Below, piece after piece: positions 32,179 to 40,757 of a stretch of DNA of 41,952 nt. The notes beneath the pieces were generated by a model. The model worked only from the letters and a program-made list of their open reading frames with translations, did no database searches and was not told the origin of the DNA. Position numbers and translations under genes: made by a program. Source of the stretch: Clostridia bacterium (lineage in GTDB: Bacteria; Bacillota; Clostridia; Oscillospirales; CAG-272); NCBI GenBank assembly GCA_017935225.1, contig JAGBIA010000029.1, positions 1-41,952 of the forward strand. Direction: 5' to 3'. The stretch's first letter is position 1. Every line of letters starts with the position of its first letter.

Positions 32179-33275
32179 TATTTCTTACCCTTTCCGTCCT
32201 TGTTCTTGCGAACCGTCATACTGTCCTTTGTGGTCCTCTTATCCGAACGGATGAGAAGGAACGCGCCGACCGCAATACCGATGATTACTACAACGAAAAT
32301 AACTATCGCAACAATAGTCATCACGTTAGGTCCGTCGTTCTCTTCCTCCTTGGGAGTGTCAACAACGGGAGCATCAGTCGCTTGCTCTTCCTCGTCCTCT
32401 ATCTTCTCATAGTCAAATTCAACCGTTATAGCCTCGCCCGTACCGGTGACGCTCTTGGTCGCCGCACCGACAAGCTTGTATCCCGAAACCTCAGGCGCCT
32501 CGATATCCTTTGTTGCGCCGACCTCAAGAAGAGCGGCTGCGGGGTTGGTATAGATCTCAGTTCCGTCTGCGTCCTTGCAAACTACCGTAACAAGCGAGGT
32601 CTGGAGCGACTTGATGCTGTCCTTTGTCATACCTGCACCCTCGAATGCGCTGTCGCTTACAGTCACACCCTCGCGGTTCATTCTCACGGTGTCAAGCTCC
32701 ACGCAATCCTTGAAGAGCCAATCTCCAAGCTCTGTGGGCTTTCCGTTGATAGTTGCTGCGTTGAGCTCACGACAGAACGCGAACGCACGCTCGCCGATCG
32801 TAGAAACGCTTGCGGGAAGTTCGATAGCAACGAGGCTCGCACATCCCTCAAAGGCACTCTCACCAACGCTCTCGAGTCCCTCGGAGAGCTCTACCTCCTC
32901 AAGAAGAGCGCAGAATGCGAATGCGCACTTGCCTATCTTCTTTACGTTCTCATCAAGCTCGACCTCCTCGAGTCTGATAAGTCCGTAAAATGCATAATCG
33001 CCGACCGACGTCACGGGTGCGCCCTCGGCTCTGAGTCTTACAGCCTCAATATAAGGTCTGATCGCTGCCCACGGAACGTCCTCAGAGCTCTCTGCGCTCG
33101 GCATATCGCCCGCGCCCGTTACTGTGAGCGTCTTTGTATCCTTTTTATAGCTCCAACTGAAATCTCCCCATTCGCCCTCCTCATCCTGAGCCGCTCCGCC
33201 CGAGCAGGCAACGAGACCTACGGCGAGCATAGCCACGGTCAGTATAAGTGCGATGATCTTAATAAACTTTTTCAT
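32178..33275 (-). CDS. Leucine-rich-repeat (BspA-like) lipoprotein with C-terminal membrane anchor
   Basis: 365 residues. A lipoprotein signal (MKKFIKIIALILTVAMLAV, then lipobox LVAC-S) is followed by four to five LRR_5/BspA-type repeats, about residues 85-215 (VTSVGDYAFYGL, IGKCAFAFC, VGESAFEGC and similar). A MucBP-like domain follows (about 228-292, with DADGTEIY and a Pro/Gly region). After an acidic linker comes a membrane helix (about 315-340) and a basic tail. Lipid anchor plus transmembrane helix is unusual. BspA-type repeats usually mediate adhesion or surface binding. First gene of the operon with the small protein and the Asp-box gene. Confidence 0.85.
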   Translation of the reverse strand: MKKFIKIIALILTVAMLAVGLVACSGGAAQDEEGEWGDFSWSYKKDTKTLTVTGAGDMPSAESSEDVPWAAIRPYIEAVRLRAEGAPVTSVGDYAFYGLIRLEEVELDENVKKIGKCAFAFCALLEEVELSEGLESVGESAFEGCASLVAIELPASVSTIGERAFAFCRELNAATINGKPTELGDWLFKDCVELDTVRMNREGVTVSDSAFEGAGMTKDSIKSLQTSLVTVVCKDADGTEIYTNPAAALLEVGATKDIEAPEVSGYKLVGAATKSVTGTGEAITVEFDYEKIEDEEEQATDAPVVDTPKEEENDGPNVMTIVAIVIFVVVIIGIAVGAFLLIRSDKRTTKDSMTVRKNKDGKGKK

Positions 33276-33314
33276 TTGAGTTTCCTTTCAAAAACTATCA
33301 TTTTTAAAATATAT

Positions 33315-33343
33315 ACTATATTCTACCACATTCTGCCGCACAA
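33315..33343 (-). promoter_or_regulatory. Promoter of the LRR lipoprotein operon
   Basis: On the minus strand, TTGTGC (33338-33343), 17 bp, TATAGT (33315-33320). The -35 is moderate. The rest of the 374-nt spacer 33276-33649 shows no gene. Confidence 0.6.
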
Positions 33344-33564
33344 AGCAAGAGATTTTAAAAAATGTTAATATTTTTACTTTTCAAAATCCTCATTATTTCT
33401 TCGCGGAGTTTCAACCCTCGAAAATCGCTTCCTCTCGGTACGTTTCAAAAAATCCAACCTTCAGCTTTGTATATTTCGGTTTTTCTTTTTAGATACTGCG
33501 ATGAAACAGCAGATTGACAATAGGGAAAAATGATGTAAAAAAACGAAATTATAAAGTTTGTATA

Positions 33565-33593
33565 TTGACAAATCAAATGCTATGTGATACATT
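33565..33593 (+). promoter_or_regulatory. Promoter of SBP 1
   Basis: TTGACA (33565-33570), 17 bp, TACATT (33588-33593). It lacks the TTGTGCA element found before SBPs 2-4. Confidence 0.7.
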
Positions 33594-33649
33594 TTAAATG
33601 TAGCATGGCGAGTGTTCATCGCTCCCAATATAGAAAAGGAGAAAAAATT

Positions 33650-35230
33650 ATGAAACTTTTCACAAGAATGCTTTCGCTTCTTCTCGTTCTTTGCTTCATC
33701 GGCATCTCTCTCATCGCTTGCGGCAACAAGCCCCAGAGTGATGAAACCGAAGCAACCGAGGGCAGCAACAAGGGAAACAGTGTCTCCGAAACAGATACAA
33801 ACATCTACGGCGAACCTTCCTTTACTACCCCTAACCAATATAATGACATCGACTTCGAAGGCGAAGAGCTTACCGTTCTTCTCCGTAACAACGAAGTTAC
33901 TCTCAGAGAGTGGTATAAGGAATCCCCCGAGGACGAGCTCGACGAGGCGGTCGCAATGAGAAACGTAGCCGTTGAAGAGACGCTCAACGTAAAGCTTGAC
34001 TATGAGATCTTCAACTATGGCGAGTGGAACGCAAGTACCGCTATGGTCAACGGTATGATCGTAGACGACGTAGTGCAGGACCTCCACTATTATGACATCG
34101 CTGTTCACTGGGCTCTCGCAGGTGGTTATGCAAGCATCAGAGACTGCAACGCTAACCTTCTCGACAAGGATACCTTCCCCTACTTCGACTTCAGCCTCCC
34201 CTGCTGGAACCAGTCCATCGTAGATACAACAGTCAACAACAGACTTCACCTCATCGCAGGCGATATCAACATTTCTCAGTTTGACTACGCCGTAGTTATC
34301 TGGTATAACAAGACACTCTACGACAAGAAGAAAGAAGCAACCGACCACAACGATATTCAGGATCTCGCTCTCGAGGGTATGTGGACCTACGAAGAGATGT
34401 ATCTGTGGGCAAACAAGCTTCAGGAAGACTCCAACGGTACTCCCGGCAATCAGGTAGACGATACTTACGGATTTGCAACGCTTATAAACGACAACTTCCA
34501 GCCCGTACCCAAGGATGCAGTTGCAGCAGCGTTCGACATCGATCTTCTCATTGAGAACCCCGACGGAACTCACTCCTATAACATTCTGGGCAATGAAAAG
34601 GCTGCAAAGGCACGTGATATGTGGATCAACCTTCTCGATGCTCCCGGCTCGGTAGACGATGCAAGCGTCAGCAATTTTGCCGCAGGCAAGTATCTCTTCT
34701 ATGCCAATATGATGTATCCCGGCAAGGATGAAAATATGACGATACGTGAGATGGAAGACAAGTACGGTCTGCTTCCTATGCCTAAGTACAATACAGAACA
34801 GGAGCAGTACTACACCGCAGCTTACGACGCATACTCGCTGATGTCGGTACTTGACCACGCAAAGAGCACCGTTCCCACCAAGGGCGATGCCATCTCCGCA
34901 TACCTCCAGCTCGCGACCGAGGAATCCTACACCTCCGTCCGCGGCTACTACTTCAACAGAATCGTTAAGCCGAAGTACTTCGGTCAGGACGACTCTCTCG
35001 GAACGGTTACAAAATCCGTAACACTGTTCGATATCATCATCAGCAATATCACCTTCGATTTCTGGACTATCTACTCCAATCAGCTTGGAGATCTGACGTG
35101 GGCTTGGAGAACCTCTCTCCTCCCCGACTGGAACAGCCTTGAGGCTGAGTATCTTTCAAGACAGACCGAGTTCGATCAGAAGCTTCTTGAGATGGATACT
35201 TGGTTCGGACTTATCGAATCTGAAGATTAA
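33650..35230 (+). CDS. Extracellular solute-binding lipoprotein 1 (ABC sugar-type)
   Basis: 526 residues from the ATG at 33650 (AAGGAG upstream). A lipoprotein signal ends in LIAC-G, so the mature protein is lipid-anchored outside the cell. A Ser/Thr/Glu-rich linker precedes a two-lobe binding domain of the family 1 type. Landmarks are GEELTVLLRNNE, REWYKESPEDELDEA, FPYFDFSLPCWNQ, the paired WYNKTLYD, and IPTKGDAISAYLQ-like helices. It is the first of four tandem paralogues and shares long blocks with SBPs 2 and 3. No permease or ATPase gene is nearby. The ligand is probably an oligosaccharide, by family resemblance only. Confidence 0.85.
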   Translation: MKLFTRMLSLLLVLCFIGISLIACGNKPQSDETEATEGSNKGNSVSETDTNIYGEPSFTTPNQYNDIDFEGEELTVLLRNNEVTLREWYKESPEDELDEAVAMRNVAVEETLNVKLDYEIFNYGEWNASTAMVNGMIVDDVVQDLHYYDIAVHWALAGGYASIRDCNANLLDKDTFPYFDFSLPCWNQSIVDTTVNNRLHLIAGDINISQFDYAVVIWYNKTLYDKKKEATDHNDIQDLALEGMWTYEEMYLWANKLQEDSNGTPGNQVDDTYGFATLINDNFQPVPKDAVAAAFDIDLLIENPDGTHSYNILGNEKAAKARDMWINLLDAPGSVDDASVSNFAAGKYLFYANMMYPGKDENMTIREMEDKYGLLPMPKYNTEQEQYYTAAYDAYSLMSVLDHAKSTVPTKGDAISAYLQLATEESYTSVRGYYFNRIVKPKYFGQDDSLGTVTKSVTLFDIIISNITFDFWTIYSNQLGDLTWAWRTSLLPDWNSLEAEYLSRQTEFDQKLLEMDTWFGLIESED

Positions 35231-35245
35231 CAGCCGAGTAATCTC

Positions 35246-35284
35246 CGCCCTATCTGTCGGAAACGACAGATAGGGCGATCTTTT
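35246..35284 (+). terminator. Terminator of SBP 1
   Basis: A perfect 14-bp stem CGCCCTATCTGTCG/CGACAGATAGGGCG with a GAAA loop, followed by ATCTTTTT. Confidence 0.93.
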
Positions 35285-35355
35285 TATCTGCATTTTACAT
35301 TTTATGGCAGTTTTCTCGGCTTTTTGAGCAATATTCCTCACAAAAAGGGCGAAAA

Positions 35356-35370
35356 TTGTGCAAGTTGCAC
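35356..35370. promoter_or_regulatory. TTGTGCA element upstream of SBP 2
   Basis: TTGTGCAAGTTGCAC, containing the palindrome GTGCAA-G-TTGCAC. It begins exactly 48 bp before the -35, the same distance as in SBPs 3 and 4. Confidence 0.55.
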
Positions 35371-35403
35371 TGTTGTTCCTGATATTTTTGTAAAATTTGC
35401 CTA

Positions 35404-35432
35404 TTGAAGTTTAGAGCGTTTTGTTATATAAT
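35404..35432 (+). promoter_or_regulatory. Promoter of SBP 2
   Basis: TTGAAG (35404-35409), 17 bp, TATAAT (35427-35432). It is preceded by TTTTTGT and TTGCCTA, also seen before SBPs 3 and 4. Confidence 0.8.
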
Positions 35433-35474
35433 ATATTAGCACCAATCCCCAAATTTTTAAAAAAGGAGAACACT

Positions 35475-37070
35475 ATGAAAATCTTAACAAGATCCATTTG
35501 CCTCCTCCTCGTTCTGTGCTTCCTTGGCGTTGCACTGATAGGATGTGACAACAAGCCCGGTGAAACAGGAACTGAGCCCGGTGAAAACAATGCTAACAAC
35601 AGTGGCAACAAGACTACTGAGTCCGACACCAATATTTACGGTGAGCCTTCTTTCACTACACCTCACGATTACAACGAATTCGATTTCGAAGGCGAAGAGC
35701 TTACCGTTCTTCTCCGTAACAATGAGGTTACTGTAAGAGAGTGGTACAAGGAGTCCCCTGAGGACGAGCTCGACGAGGCTGTTGCAATGAGAAACGCAGC
35801 AGTTGAGGAGACTCTTAACCTCGAGATCAACTACGAGATCATCAACTTTGCAGGCTGGTCTGAGTATATCTCCGGCTTCAACTCCATGATCATCGACGAC
35901 GTTATCCAGGATCTCCACTACTATGATATCGCTGTACACTGGGCTCTCGGCGCAGGTTACAAGGATATCAGAGACTGCAACGCTAACCTTCTCGACGAGG
36001 CGACCTTCCCCTACTTCGAGTTCTCGCTTCCCTGCTGGAACCAGTCTATCGTAGACACCGAAGTTAACGGCAGACTCCACCTCATCGCAGGTGACGTTAA
36101 CATCTCTCAGTTCGACTACGCGACTGTAGTTTGGTACAACAAGACCCTCTACGATCGTGAGAAGGAACCCACCGACCACAACGATATTCAGGACCTCGCT
36201 CTTGAGGGTCAGTGGACCTACGACGAGCTCTACATGTGGGCTAACAAGCTCGCTTCTGACTCCAACGGTACTGCAGGTTGGCAGGCAGACGATACTTACG
36301 GCTACGCTGAGCGCGCTGAGAACAAAAACACCCAGCCCGTTCCTAAGGACGCGATCGCTTCGGCATTCGACATCCACCTTCTCATCGAGAACCCCGACGG
36401 AACTCACTCCTACAACATTCTCGGTAACGAGAGAGCTGCAAACGCTCGTACTATGTGGATCAACCTCCACGAAGCAACCGGTACCTGGGATCAAGGCGGT
36501 AGCGTTAACAACTTCGCTTCCGGTAAGTACCTCTTCTGGGCAGCTGAGATGTATCCCGGTAAGGATGCAAACATGACCATCCGTGAGATGGATGACAAGT
36601 ACGGTCTGCTTCCTCTTCCTAAGTACGATCTTGACCAGGATCAGTACTACACCGCAGCTTACGACGGATATTCTCTTATGTCGGTTCTCGACCACAAGGA
36701 AAGCACCATTCCTACCAAGGGTGAGGCTATTTCCGCATACCTCCAGCTCGCAACCGAGGAATCCTACACCTCCGTTCGTGGCTACTACTTCAACAGAATC
36801 GTTAAGCCTAAGTACTTCGGTACTGACGACTCTCTCGGAACCGTTACCAAGTCGGTTCAGTTGTTCGATATCATCATCAACAACATCACCTTCGATTTCT
36901 GGACCATCTACTCCAACCAGCTCAACAACCTTACTTGGGCTTGGAGAACCTCTATCCTTGACGGCTACAACAGCCTCGAGGCTGACTACCTTGCAAATCA
37001 GGCAAAGTTTGACGACGGTCTCAAGTCTATGGACGCTTGGTTCGGTCTTATTGAGATTGAAGAGGAATAA
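35475..37070 (+). CDS. Extracellular solute-binding lipoprotein 2
   Basis: 531 residues from the ATG at 35475 (AAGGAG upstream; the longer frame starts at the -10 box). Lipobox LIGC-D. Domain layout is as in SBP 1: a charged linker, the GEPSFTTP strand, REWYKESPEDELDEA, then the two lobes ending near WFGLIEIEEE. Most sequence is shared with SBPs 1 and 3. Differences cluster around residues 135-165 and 280-300, which probably line the cleft or hinge. Codon use is strongly biased towards GGT, GCT, AAC and CTC, as in highly expressed genes. It has its own promoter and terminator, so it is monocistronic. Confidence 0.86.
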   Translation: MKILTRSICLLLVLCFLGVALIGCDNKPGETGTEPGENNANNSGNKTTESDTNIYGEPSFTTPHDYNEFDFEGEELTVLLRNNEVTVREWYKESPEDELDEAVAMRNAAVEETLNLEINYEIINFAGWSEYISGFNSMIIDDVIQDLHYYDIAVHWALGAGYKDIRDCNANLLDEATFPYFEFSLPCWNQSIVDTEVNGRLHLIAGDVNISQFDYATVVWYNKTLYDREKEPTDHNDIQDLALEGQWTYDELYMWANKLASDSNGTAGWQADDTYGYAERAENKNTQPVPKDAIASAFDIHLLIENPDGTHSYNILGNERAANARTMWINLHEATGTWDQGGSVNNFASGKYLFWAAEMYPGKDANMTIREMDDKYGLLPLPKYDLDQDQYYTAAYDGYSLMSVLDHKESTIPTKGEAISAYLQLATEESYTSVRGYYFNRIVKPKYFGTDDSLGTVTKSVQLFDIIINNITFDFWTIYSNQLNNLTWAWRTSILDGYNSLEADYLANQAKFDDGLKSMDAWFGLIEIEEE

Positions 37071-37102
37071 TCCAACAAATTAAAAGGTTCTAAGCCACAC
37101 CG

Positions 37103-37136
37103 CCACCCTGCTTTTCACAAGGCAGGGTGGTTTTTT
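37103..37136 (+). terminator. Terminator of SBP 2
   Basis: CCACCCTGC/GCAGGGTGG stem followed by TTTTTT. Confidence 0.93.
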
Positions 37137-37146
37137 GCCCCTTTTT

Positions 37147-37161
37147 TTGTGCAAAATGCAA
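37147..37161. promoter_or_regulatory. TTGTGCA element upstream of SBP 3
   Basis: TTGTGCAAAATGCAA begins exactly 48 bp before the -35 of SBP 3. Confidence 0.55.
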
Positions 37162-37194
37162 GAACTCACTATATAATTTTGTAGACTTTGCCAA

Positions 37195-37223
37195 TTGAAG
37201 TTTTATTGACTTTGTTGTATAAT
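37195..37223 (+). promoter_or_regulatory. Promoter of SBP 3
   Basis: TTGAAG (37195-37200), 17 bp, TATAAT (37218-37223). Confidence 0.8.
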
Positions 37224-37270
37224 TATAGTGCAGGATACACGACTGCATAAAACAAAAAAGGAGAAACACA

Positions 37271-38866
37271 ATGAAACTTTTTAAGAGAATAATCGCACTT
37301 ATGCTCGTTCTCTGTTTCGTAGGTCTTGCGCTCGTCGCTTGCGGTCCTAAACCCGGAAGTGATGAAAGCGGCACGGGTGAAAACAATTCCAATGGCAACA
37401 ACACCTCTACCGAGACCGAGACCAACATTTACGGCGAGCCCTCCTTCACTACCGCTATTCAGTATAACGACCTCGACTTCGAGGGTGAAGAACTCACCAT
37501 TCTTCTCCGTAACAATGAGGTTACTGTAAGAGAGTGGTATAAGGAATCCCCCGAAGACGAGCTTGACGAAGCAGTTGCAATGAGAAACGCAGCGGTTGAG
37601 GAAACTCTCAACGTAAACGTACACTATGAGATCGTCAGCTTCCCCGGTGACTTCCACCAGATGGCTGAAATGGCTAACGGTATGATCATCGACGACGTTG
37701 CCAGCGACCTCCACTACTATGACATCGCGGTTCACTTCGCTCTTATCGGCGGTTACGCAGATATCAGAGACTACAACGCAAATCTTCTCGATAAGGACAC
37801 CTTCCCCTACTTTGACTTCAGCCTCCCCTGCTGGAATCAGTCTATCGTAGACACCGCCGTTAACGACAGACTCCACCTTATCGCAGGTGACGTTAACATT
37901 TCTCAGTTCGACTACGCTGTCGTATTCTGGTACAACAAGACTCTTTACGATCGCGAAAAGGAAGCAACCGACCACAACGATATCCAGGACCTCGCACTTC
38001 AGGGTCAGTGGACCTATGACGAGCTTTATGCCTGGGCTAACAGACTCGCTTCTGACTCCAACGGTACTGCAGGCTGGCAGGCAGACGATACCTACGGCTA
38101 TGCAGAGATGCAGGCTAACAACAATACCCAGCCCGTTCCGAAGGATGCGATCGCTGCCGCATTCGACATCGACCTTCTTATCGAGAATCCCGACGGAACT
38201 CACGCTTTCAGCATCGTAGGTAACGAAAAGGCTGAGCAGGCACGTGAGATGTGGATAAAGCTCCATGAGGCATCCGGTACATACAGTGGCGGCGGTAGCG
38301 TTAACAACTTCGCTTCAGGTAAGTACCTCTTCTGGTCGGCTGAAATGTATCCCGGCAAGGATGCTAATATGGCAATTCGTGAAATGGACGATAAGTACGG
38401 TCTGCTTCCTATGCCTAAGTTCGACGTAGATCAGGAGCAGTACTACACCGCTTCCTACGACGGATATTCTCTTATGTCGGTTCTTGACCACGCAGAAAGC
38501 ACCATCCCCACCAAGGGTGACGTTGTTTCCGCGTTCCTCCAGCTCGCGACCGAGGAATCCTACACCTCCGTTCGTGGCTACTACTTTAACAGAATCGTCA
38601 AGCCGAAGTACTTCGGTACCGACGACTCTCTCGGAACCGTTACCAAGTCCGTAGAGCTGTTTGATATCATCATCAGCAATATCACATTCGACTTCTGGAC
38701 AATCTACGCACCTCAGCTCGGTCAGCTTACTTGGGTATGGAGAACTTCTCTCCTTCCCGATTGGAACACCATGGAGGCTCAGTATCTTTCCAGACAGGTA
38801 GAGCTTGACGAGGCTCTTAAATCGATGGACGTTTGGTTCGGTCTTATCGAGGACGAGGAAGAATAA
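37271..38866 (+). CDS. Extracellular solute-binding lipoprotein 3
   Basis: 531 residues, RBS AAGGAGAA. Signal peptide with lipobox LVAC-G. It is the closest relative of SBP 2, sharing the linker motif TETNIYGEPSFTT, the REWYKESPEDELDEA block, SLPCWNQSIVDT and the C-terminal RGYYFNRIVKPKYFG region. Local differences near residues 120-140 (VSFPGDFHQMAEM) and 290-330 suggest a changed ligand. Same cassette structure: own promoter, own terminator. It would capture a solute outside the membrane for an ABC importer encoded elsewhere. Confidence 0.86.
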   Translation: MKLFKRIIALMLVLCFVGLALVACGPKPGSDESGTGENNSNGNNTSTETETNIYGEPSFTTAIQYNDLDFEGEELTILLRNNEVTVREWYKESPEDELDEAVAMRNAAVEETLNVNVHYEIVSFPGDFHQMAEMANGMIIDDVASDLHYYDIAVHFALIGGYADIRDYNANLLDKDTFPYFDFSLPCWNQSIVDTAVNDRLHLIAGDVNISQFDYAVVFWYNKTLYDREKEATDHNDIQDLALQGQWTYDELYAWANRLASDSNGTAGWQADDTYGYAEMQANNNTQPVPKDAIAAAFDIDLLIENPDGTHAFSIVGNEKAEQAREMWIKLHEASGTYSGGGSVNNFASGKYLFWSAEMYPGKDANMAIREMDDKYGLLPMPKFDVDQEQYYTASYDGYSLMSVLDHAESTIPTKGDVVSAFLQLATEESYTSVRGYYFNRIVKPKYFGTDDSLGTVTKSVELFDIIISNITFDFWTIYAPQLGQLTWVWRTSLLPDWNTMEAQYLSRQVELDEALKSMDVWFGLIEDEEE

Positions 38867-38889
38867 TAATTCAATAGCATAAAAGCTCC

Positions 38890-38925
38890 CCCCCTGTTTT
38901 CCACAGAAAGCAGGGGGATTTGTTT
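38890..38925 (+). terminator. Terminator of SBP 3
   Basis: CCCCCTGTTTTC/GAAAGCAGGGGG (one G-T wobble) with a CACA loop, followed by ATTTGTTT. The T-tract runs into the TTGTGCA element of SBP 4. Confidence 0.85.
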
Positions 38926-38938
38926 GTGCAAAATGTGG
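38924..38938. promoter_or_regulatory. TTGTGCA element upstream of SBP 4
   Basis: TTGTGCAAAATGTGG begins exactly 48 bp before the -35 of SBP 4. Confidence 0.5.
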
Positions 38939-38971
38939 CAATAAGATGTATATTTTTGTTAGAATTGCCTA

Positions 38972-39000
38972 TTGATGTTTGATAAAAATTATTGTATAAT
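38972..39000 (+). promoter_or_regulatory. Promoter of SBP 4
   Basis: TTGATG (38972-38977), 17 bp, TATAAT (38995-39000). Confidence 0.8.
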
Positions 39001-39043
39001 ATAATGACGGAGTACCGTAAAAATTAAACAAAGGAGAAACACA

Positions 39044-40639
39044 ATGAAACTTTCCAAGAGAATACTCTCTCTTATGTTGGTTTTGTGCTTTATCGGACTC
39101 GCTCTCGTTGCTTGCGGACCTAAGCCCGGGAATGATGAGACCGGTGCAGGCGAAAACAACAACGGCGAAAGCAATAAGCCTACCGAGACAGAGACCAACA
39201 TCTACGGCGAACCTTCCTTCACCACTGCTATTCAGTATGAAGACCTCGACTTCGAAGGTGAGGAGCTTGTAATGCTTCTCAGAAACAACATCCAGAACAC
39301 AAGAGAATGGTACAAGGAGTCCCCCGAGGACGAGCTTGACGAGGCTATCGCGATGAGAAACGCGGCTGTTTGCGAGTCTCTCAATGTCGAGATCACCTTC
39401 GAGTTCCTCGACGGTAACGGAAGCGACCACACTGCTTACGTAAACGGACTTATGTCCTATATCTCTACCGACGTTCAGTCCGACCTCCACTACTACGATA
39501 TCGGTTGTAACTTCTCTTACTACACCACCTCTGCTCAGATCCGCGACTATGCGGCTAACTTCCTTGATGACACTCAGTTCCCCTACTTCGATTTCTCTCT
39601 TCCCTGCTGGAACCAGACTATAATCGAAGACACCACCTTTAACGGCAGACTCCACTACGTAGCAGGCGACTCCAACATTTCGATGTTCGACGCTGCTATG
39701 ATCATGTGGCACAACAAGACTCTTTACGACGAAAAGAAAGAGCCTACCGACTACGAAAACATGCAGGACCTTGCTCTTGATGGTAACTGGACCTATGACG
39801 AGCTCTACAAGTGGGCTAATATCTTCGACGACTCCAACGGTACTGCAGGCAAGCAGATCGACGATACCTACGGCTTCGGCGCGTACGGTCACAACCCCTG
39901 CCCCGCTGACTGTCTCCCTTACGCTTGGGACCTTACTCTCCTTGTTGAGAACAACGACCAGACCCACGAGTTCAACATCGTAGGTAACGACAAGGCAGAA
40001 GAAGCTCTCACCAGATACAGAAACCTTATGTCCGCTAACGGCTCTACTATGTCCGCAGGAATCAGCGCCAACACCGCTAACTTTGCTGCAGGTCACTACA
40101 TATTCTACAACGACAGACTTTTCTGGAACTATGAGCAGAATATGATGATTCGTGAGATGGACGACAAGTACGGTCTTCTTCCTATGCCTAAGTACGACAT
40201 TGATCAGGAGCAGTACGGCACCACCTCTCAGGACTACTACAACCTCTATATGATCATCGACCACTCAGAAAGCACCATTCCTACCAAGGGTGAGGCTATC
40301 TCTGCATTCCTCCAGCTCGCTAACGAAGAGTCCTACACCGGCGTTCGCGGTTACTACTTCAACCGCGTCATTAAGCCTAAGTTCTTCGGAACCGACGACT
40401 CTGAGGGTACTGTTACAAAGTCGGTCGCTCTGTTCGATATCATTATCTCCAACATCGAGTTCGACTTTATGACCATCTACTCTATGCCGCTTAACAACGT
40501 TAACCACCTCTGGAGATCCGCTTGCTACGGCACCGGCACTCTTGAGGGCGCATTCCTCGGAAAAGAAGCAACATTCAACGAAGCACTTATTTCGTGCGAC
40601 GTATGGCTCGGTCTTCGCAGCGAGGATGAACTCAATTAA
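39044..40639 (+). CDS. Extracellular solute-binding lipoprotein 4 (divergent paralogue)
   Basis: 531 residues, RBS AAGGAGAA. Lipobox LVAC-G. The signal, linker and start of the mature protein are nearly the same as in SBP 3, and the C-terminal RGYYFNR/FFGTDDS region is kept. The central part is clearly diverged: for example the region after residue 125 (DGNGSDHTAYVNG, then FSYYTTSAQIRDYAANF) and the section near residues 290-320 (GHNPCPADCLPYAWD, with two Cys). This pattern suggests a different ligand with conserved export and docking parts. Own promoter and terminator. Confidence 0.85.
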   Translation: MKLSKRILSLMLVLCFIGLALVACGPKPGNDETGAGENNNGESNKPTETETNIYGEPSFTTAIQYEDLDFEGEELVMLLRNNIQNTREWYKESPEDELDEAIAMRNAAVCESLNVEITFEFLDGNGSDHTAYVNGLMSYISTDVQSDLHYYDIGCNFSYYTTSAQIRDYAANFLDDTQFPYFDFSLPCWNQTIIEDTTFNGRLHYVAGDSNISMFDAAMIMWHNKTLYDEKKEPTDYENMQDLALDGNWTYDELYKWANIFDDSNGTAGKQIDDTYGFGAYGHNPCPADCLPYAWDLTLLVENNDQTHEFNIVGNDKAEEALTRYRNLMSANGSTMSAGISANTANFAAGHYIFYNDRLFWNYEQNMMIREMDDKYGLLPMPKYDIDQEQYGTTSQDYYNLYMIIDHSESTIPTKGEAISAFLQLANEESYTGVRGYYFNRVIKPKFFGTDDSEGTVTKSVALFDIIISNIEFDFMTIYSMPLNNVNHLWRSACYGTGTLEGAFLGKEATFNEALISCDVWLGLRSEDELN

Positions 40640-40653
40640 TCTATCATTTATAT

Positions 40654-40684
40654 CGCCTGCCCTTTTGGGCAGGCGAATTTTTCG
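40654..40684 (+). terminator. Terminator of SBP 4
   Basis: CGCCTGCCC/GGGCAGGCG with a TTTT loop, followed by AATTTTT. Confidence 0.93.
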
Positions 40685-40691
40685 TTTTTTA

Positions 40692-40720
40692 TTGACAAGT
40701 ACAGCCTTTAGTGATATAAT
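40692..40720 (+). promoter_or_regulatory. Promoter of the serine hydrolase gene
   Basis: TTGACA (40692-40697), 17 bp, TATAAT (40715-40720), perfect consensus. Confidence 0.88.
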
Positions 40721-40757
40721 ATATTTACATAATATTCCACTCATGGAGGATAACAAA

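Noticed and set aside
40542-40757. N-terminal extension of the serine hydrolase into SBP 4
   Set aside because: It would cross the SBP 4 terminator and the hydrolase's own promoter. The ATG at 40758 has a GGAGG site.
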